Origin: Chitinophagaceae bacterium
GTDB taxonomy: Bacteria; Bacteroidota; Bacteroidia; Chitinophagales; Chitinophagaceae
Assembly: GCA_017307735.1 (NCBI GenBank)
Contig: JAFKGR010000007.1
Span: 62,001-126,000, forward strand
DNA: 64,000 nt
Reading direction: 5' to 3'
Shown here: positions 59,506 through 64,000 of the stretch, in pieces
Position numbering within the stretch: position 1 is the stretch's first letter
Layout of the letters: the number at the start of each line of letters is the position of its first letter
The notes under the pieces: generated by a model
Seen by the model: the letters and a program-made list of their open reading frames with translations, nothing else
Told to the model about the DNA's origin: nothing
The model's database searches: none
Made by a program: the position numbers and the translations under genes

Positions 59506-62500
59506 TTATGGAGCCAATGAAATCCTTACCTGCATTCCGATACGGGTATCAGTGGTGGGCGCAGAGGAAGAAACATAGGGAATAACCCTTCTCTGATCGA
59601 AGTACAATTTCACATTGACACGGTTGCTTACAAAATAATCTATTGTGGGGCTGATGGTAATTTCCTTACTTCCGTTGGTTGCAAAACTGCTGTTCTGATC
59701 GAGTATGCTGTTGCTTGTAACATTATCCCTTACACGAAGATCGAGTTGAAACCTCATTTCATTTTCTAACTTCTTCGTATCCTTTTTTGCAAACGGTACC
59801 CGGAAAGGTAATTTGATTCCCCGTTTGCGGAAGCTTCCACTGAAAGTATATTCTGTCGAACGTACTTCGCTCAACTGGAAGTCAACAAGGCTAAGGCTCA
59901 ATTGCCTTGATTTGTTGTATTCCAATCGAAGGTTGAGTTGATTTGTAAACCCAAGATCAAGGCCTAACAGCGGCGAGAATTGTTCCTGAATTGTAATATT
60001 CGGTACGAGGAAGAATGGAATATAATTTCCCGAAACGGAATCTATGAATGACGGATAGTTGAACCGGTCAATGTCTTCATATTTCAGAGCCGATGTGAAA
60101 CTGTTCATACCAAGTGTCGCCGAATAAGCGTGGTTGATGGTAAAATTTGTAAAGATTTTATCCAGCCCGGGGATTTTGCTCAGGCCGGTATAACTGATTC
60201 TCCAGTTGGGTTTGGGAAAAATGCCACTGAAGGGATTCGACTTCGGATTTGGATTCCCCTGCTTAATCAGTGAAACCTTGTTTGGATCCTGCCCGGTGTA
60301 GGCTGCCAGAAACGCCGGCACCAAAACATCCACTGCATAACGGCCATAACCCATTGCATATCCATCAGCGCCAACCGGGTTTCCGGCCGCCTGATTGTAT
60401 TTGTTTAATAATCCAAGCCGTTGTGAAATTTGTGTCCGGTATTCCTGAAATTTCAGGAATGTATTGGATACCCTGTTGGGATCATATTTCTCAAAGAGCG
60501 TATTGAATGCAATGTAGGTCACATTGAAACTTCCATTGATGTAGGGGCTGAGATGAGAAAAATGTAGCCCTGTCCCGGTAGTATCTTTAAATGTTTCTGA
60601 ATAGTTTTTGGAATAGGTTTTTTCAAGATTGACATTGATGACCAGATCTCTGACTGGCTGAAGTTGTGCTGAGAAAGTGAATCGCTGATCATAAGTCTGC
60701 GTAAACAGATCATTGAAATTAGAATCCAGTGTGATCAGTCCCTTTGCCGCAGCGCGGTTCAGCCATGAGGTATCCGGTTGTTTGCCAAGGATGAATCCCC
60801 ATCCCGGAGCCATACTGTTCCAGTCCTGACCCAGAAACCGCGTGCTGTCTGTATAACCTGGAAGGCGGGTATTGGCAATTTGCGAAACCGTGGCATTGAC
60901 ATTTTTTATGCTGGTTAATATTTTCCCGAAAAATCTCGCTGCACCGCTGTTTAAAAAACTTTCGCCGGATTGCGTTTTGGAAGAAGTGTCTTTGACGGAG
61001 GGTTTTTGCGATGGCTGGCTGAGTGAACGGAGCCATTTGCTTTTGTTGTAAAGCCTGTTGAAATCTAATTGAAGAGTTGCTTCTTCCTGTTGCCCGTTTT
61101 CAAGAAAGTTTCCAAGATCCACTGCAAGGCGGCTGGCTCCAATCCATTGGTAATTGGCGGTATATCGCAATTGCAGGGTGGTCCAGTCGGTAAGGGGCAA
61201 TTTATTTAACGGTACGTCGTAATTGAAACTGAGTGTTTGATTGAATGACACATTTCTGCCACCTTTCCAGAAATTCCTTTTCACGGTGTCTTTTTTCGCC
61301 GGCGTATTGAGCCTTCCAAATGGTTCATCGATGACGGCATTGTTGAGAGCCGAATAGTCCAGGCTTAAGGAATGCGTGAAATTCCATCTCAGAATGTAGC
61401 TTCTGTCAAACGTGAAATATTTATCATAAGTCTCCTGGGTCGGATATTTGTCCACCCCGATACTTCTTGGTTTGAATACCCCGAATTGTCTGAAGATGTC
61501 TGCCTTGAACGACAATTGAGAGGGAACCGGATTGAAGTTAAATTCTTTGATAAGATCAAACCAATGAGTTTTCGATTTTCCGAATAATTTTTTGAAAGGC
61601 TGAATAAATTTCGGTTGTGTTGTAAAATTGTATCCGATTCCACCTCGTTGCTTGGTTACAGTATTGTACTCCACCACCGGACTTCGGGCTTCAGCCTTGG
61701 TGTAGGAATAGCTGATGTCAAAATTTTCTATATCCCATGGTTTGGGTTTTTTATTGCTGGTCCGGTTTTTATGTACATTGGTGAAGCTGATGGTTTTGGT
61801 GTTGGAATAGGTCACGGCATTTTTTCTGATGCTGTCTCTTTCCTCAGCGGTTTTTGCTTCACTTAATTTTGTTTTTAAAGCAATGTCGTCATCAAACGGG
61901 TCGTATTGTGGTGTACTTGTTGTCTGGTTCACACTGGCATAGAACGGAATGGAAAGGGCGGCTTTCTTCGGCAATAATTTTCCTAATTCGAGATTGGCGG
62001 CTGCGTCAATTTGAACGAAATTGTCCTGAAATCTTTCATTAATCTGTTGTTCAAGACTTCCAAAACCTCTGGTATGGGTATTGGTCGACAGACTAACGGT
62101 TCCCAGATCGGCCAGATTTGCATCTACCCTGGCCAAAGATGCCCATCCTCCATGATCATCCATGGAAGATAACCTCAGCTCATTAAACCATAGTTCACCG
62201 GTGGCTGACGAAGAATTCGTGTTTTCAACCCCCATCAGTACGCCGCTTATCTGGCCAAGACTTGGGTTTCCCATTACCGCATAGGTATGCCCGTTAGATT
62301 GCAGTTCCGAAAATAATTTATTTACGGGTGAGCTGGACATGTTCCTGTCATTCTTCAGTGAAACCAGCGCCTGAAGATCGATATCAAGGTTGTTGGTCTT
62401 TATCCAGAGTGTATCATTATAGGCATCGCTGTTGGGATCAAGGCCGGTATTTAACGGTGTAAGTTTAAGCGGGATTCTTATTTCGTAATAATTGCTTACA

Positions 62501-64000
62501 AAGTCGCTGCCCAAACGAATTACCGCGGTGAGGTCGCCGTCATTAAGAAATGTCTCACTGTTTCTTTCGGCATGGATATACATCATCAGTTTTTTGAACT
62601 GCCTGAAATCGCGGTTGGGGAATGTTTCAAATACGGCCTTTGCATCTTTTTTGGAAAGATTGCTGAACTGCAGGGTCAGGGATTGTTCATTTTCCAAAAG
62701 GTTCACTCCATTGTTACTCAGGATTTGTTCACGCTCAATGTCACGCGGGGTGCGGTAGGGCAACGGTTCACGCTTGTCATTTTCTTCAATGTTTACTGCT
62801 CCCACATTAAAATCATTGGTATTTTCGGGTCCGTAATTTCCGGTACTATCGAGTTTAAACTGGAATTTCCTCCATGTGTTTCTTACGAGATCCAGTTGGC
62901 CAAACCGAACAGTGACGCTGTCCTGAAATCCTGTGAGGAACATGCGCATAAATCTGATCGACTTGAAGTCTGAGATATTACCCACCACGTGGTTGTAATC
63001 GTCAATGGGAATGCGTATCTGGTACCAGGTTTCATTTCGGGTTGTCCCGTCAGCAAGTTTCACTCCGACCACTTTTTTATCGATGATGTGATTCACACCG
63101 ATGGTCATTTCCGGTGCAGTGGGTGGCTTTAAGGTGAGGACATATTGAAAATATTCTTCGGTCTCGTTCAGCGTATTGTCTTTGTTTGCATCTTCCTGAT
63201 CGGGATACATGGTGGCCGCCGGTGAAAATTGGGAATTCGTATTCGCAATAGGCGAGTTACCCTGGGGATTGCTGTATCTTTTATATCTGGCAAGGATGCC
63301 GGCATTTTCTGCATCAAATTGTGATCCTCTGTAATATTGATAATTGTCTGCCGACGGGTCAGCCATTGCATCCTGGTAAATTGAAGAACTTGTCCCAAAA
63401 TTTGCAGCGAGTACATTAAGATAATCGTTTCTTCTGAATGCAACTTCTGCGCTGTCTGTCAACCCGTCGAAGCCCACATCCTGGTATGGCCTGTCATTGG
63501 GGTCGTTGCTGAATGCATTGGTCACCTGGGTAGGGTTGCGGGGTACCACACCCCAGATTGAGGTATCCACCTGCGCGGGCAGATTGGGAGTAGGAAGCCC
63601 GTTTTCATAAAACCTTCTTGAATCTTTCAGGACATCTTCAGAAACATTCCCGAGATTGATATACAGTTTACCGCCGGTACTGCCCGGATCCAAAATGAAT
63701 GGATCCTGCACCCACATTTCAATAAATTCAATGTTGGCAGTTTCAAAGTCTGTCTGGTCGAGTGATCTCATCAGGCCGCCCCACTTGGTTTTTGGATTTA
63801 AAAATTTTCCGTTGGCGTTTATTTTCAGGGGCGAGGTTTCATAGTTATATGGCCCTCTGTCTTTGGGATAATAGGACAGGTCGAAAGTGATCAATTGGTT
63901 TTGTCCGAAATCAGTTGTTCTCTGAGGAAATATTTCAGATTGGGAAATGGCTCTTACCCTTGGATCTGATAGTGCTGCTTTGTTTCCCCGAAGTGGATTG
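59506..64000 (-). CDS. sprA: SprA, cell-surface/type IX secretion translocon protein (3' part, cut by window edge)
   Basis: The frame runs from the stop at 59506 through the right edge with about 1498 codons visible. The reading frame upstream of 63894 continues (NPLRGNKAALSDPRVRA, QSEIFPQRTTDFGQNQLIT), so the ATG lies outside the window. Recognisable SprA repeats: FDLSYYPKDRGPYNYETSPL, WGGLMRSLDQTDFETANIEF and SSATGELWFNELRLSSMDDHGG. The protein is a very large outer-membrane beta-barrel that forms the type IX translocon and is needed for gliding in Flavobacterium. It fits the CHU_C cargo protein at 14389. Full length is usually 2000-2400 aa. Confidence 0.95.
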   Translation of the reverse strand, partial: NPLRGNKAALSDPRVRAISQSEIFPQRTTDFGQNQLITFDLSYYPKDRGPYNYETSPLKINANGKFLNPKTKWGGLMRSLDQTDFETANIEFIEMWVQDPFILDPGSTGGKLYINLGNVSEDVLKDSRRFYENGLPTPNLPAQVDTSIWGVVPRNPTQVTNAFSNDPNDRPYQDVGFDGLTDSAEVAFRRNDYLNVLAANFGTSSSIYQDAMADPSADNYQYYRGSQFDAENAGILARYKRYSNPQGNSPIANTNSQFSPAATMYPDQEDANKDNTLNETEEYFQYVLTLKPPTAPEMTIGVNHIIDKKVVGVKLADGTTRNETWYQIRIPIDDYNHVVGNISDFKSIRFMRMFLTGFQDSVTVRFGQLDLVRNTWRKFQFKLDSTGNYGPENTNDFNVGAVNIEENDKREPLPYRTPRDIEREQILSNNGVNLLENEQSLTLQFSNLSKKDAKAVFETFPNRDFRQFKKLMMYIHAERNSETFLNDGDLTAVIRLGSDFVSNYYEIRIPLKLTPLNTGLDPNSDAYNDTLWIKTNNLDIDLQALVSLKNDRNMSSSPVNKLFSELQSNGHTYAVMGNPSLGQISGVLMGVENTNSSSATGELWFNELRLSSMDDHGGWASLARVDANLADLGTVSLSTNTHTRGFGSLEQQINERFQDNFVQIDAAANLELGKLLPKKAALSIPFYASVNQTTSTPQYDPFDDDIALKTKLSEAKTAEERDSIRKNAVTYSNTKTISFTNVHKNRTSNKKPKPWDIENFDISYSYTKAEARSPVVEYNTVTKQRGGIGYNFTTQPKFIQPFKKLFGKSKTHWFDLIKEFNFNPVPSQLSFKADIFRQFGVFKPRSIGVDKYPTQETYDKYFTFDRSYILRWNFTHSLSLDYSALNNAVIDEPFGRLNTPAKKDTVKRNFWKGGRNVSFNQTLSFNYDVPLNKLPLTDWTTLQLRYTANYQWIGASRLAVDLGNFLENGQQEEATLQLDFNRLYNKSKWLRSLSQPSQKPSVKDTSSKTQSGESFLNSGAARFFGKILTSIKNVNATVSQIANTRLPGYTDSTRFLGQDWNSMAPGWGFILGKQPDTSWLNRAAAKGLITLDSNFNDLFTQTYDQRFTFSAQLQPVRDLVINVNLEKTYSKNYSETFKDTTGTGLHFSHLSPYINGSFNVTYIAFNTLFEKYDPNRVSNTFLKFQEYRTQISQRLGLLNKYNQAAGNPVGADGYAMGYGRYAVDVLVPAFLAAYTGQDPNKVSLIKQGNPNPKSNPFSGIFPKPNWRISYTGLSKIPGLDKIFTNFTINHAYSATLGMNSFTSALKYEDIDRFNYPSFIDSVSGNYIPFFLVPNITIQEQFSPLLGLDLGFTNQLNLRLEYNKSRQLSLSLVDFQLSEVRSTEYTFSGSFRKRGIKLPFRVPFAKKDTKKLENEMRFQLDLRVRDNVTSNSILDQNSSFATNGSKEITISPTIDYFVSNRVNVKLYFDQRRVIPYVSSSAPTTDTRIGMQVRISLAP

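Overview
The window comes from a Bacteroidota chromosome, most likely the Chitinophagaceae/Sphingobacteriia side. Evidence: a SusC/SusD pair, a LytS/LytTR two-component system, SprA and a gliding-type C-terminal sorting domain (type IX secretion), many lipoproteins with Cys lipoboxes, TAnnTTTG -7 promoter boxes, and mostly weak Shine-Dalgarno sequences. About 45 genes are readable. The left end cuts a lipoprotein gene and the right end cuts sprA.

Layout. 1-5 kb: M13 metallopeptidase and an exported GH144/glycoamylase-type hydrolase. 5-9 kb: LytTR regulator and kinase (ATGA overlap), a kinase-tail remnant, and two paralogous small exported proteins sharing a Cys/His C-terminal motif. 9-13 kb: divergent pirin and quinone oxidoreductase, a probable histone-deacetylase remnant, DoxX and an exported alpha/beta hydrolase. 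13-17 kb: a lipoprotein and a type IX secreted protein. 16.8-19.1 kb: a graveyard with a frameshifted XRE regulator and a DUF6266 gene split by a HigBA-like toxin-antitoxin unit. That unit ends in arms that reassemble into an attC-like hairpin, as expected for an integron-type cassette inserted at a secondary site.

19.4-35.7 kb is one sugar-utilisation locus: GH172, a DUF6786-like lipoprotein, a FucI-type isomerase, a FucP-type permease, an AraB-type ribulokinase, an orphan ECF sigma factor, a LacI regulator, SusC, SusD and an uncharacterised (alpha/alpha)6-like exported protein. There is no fuculose-phosphate aldolase. An isomerase plus a ribulokinase suits D-arabinose -> D-ribulose -> D-ribulose-5-phosphate better than L-fucose, and GH172 enzymes include exo-D-arabinofuranosidases, so I infer D-arabinan or D-arabinoside use. 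TTAAACGWTTAA operator-like sites lie before the GH172 operon (two) and before susC (one).

36-56 kb is mainly housekeeping and scattered metabolism: nitronate monooxygenase, PepD, a CBM48-like protein with a histone-H1-like tail, a phosphoethanolamine transferase with a PCMD protein, an amidohydrolase, two SDRs, an M49-like lipoprotein, an orphan NarL regulator, infC, thrS, and a TetR-like/ABC1-kinase pair. 56.4-57.1 kb is a tandem array that copies the 3' end and terminator of tRNA-Val(TAC) next to the intact tRNA. After it come an exported Ppx/GppA-like protein with a membrane coiled-coil partner, then sprA.
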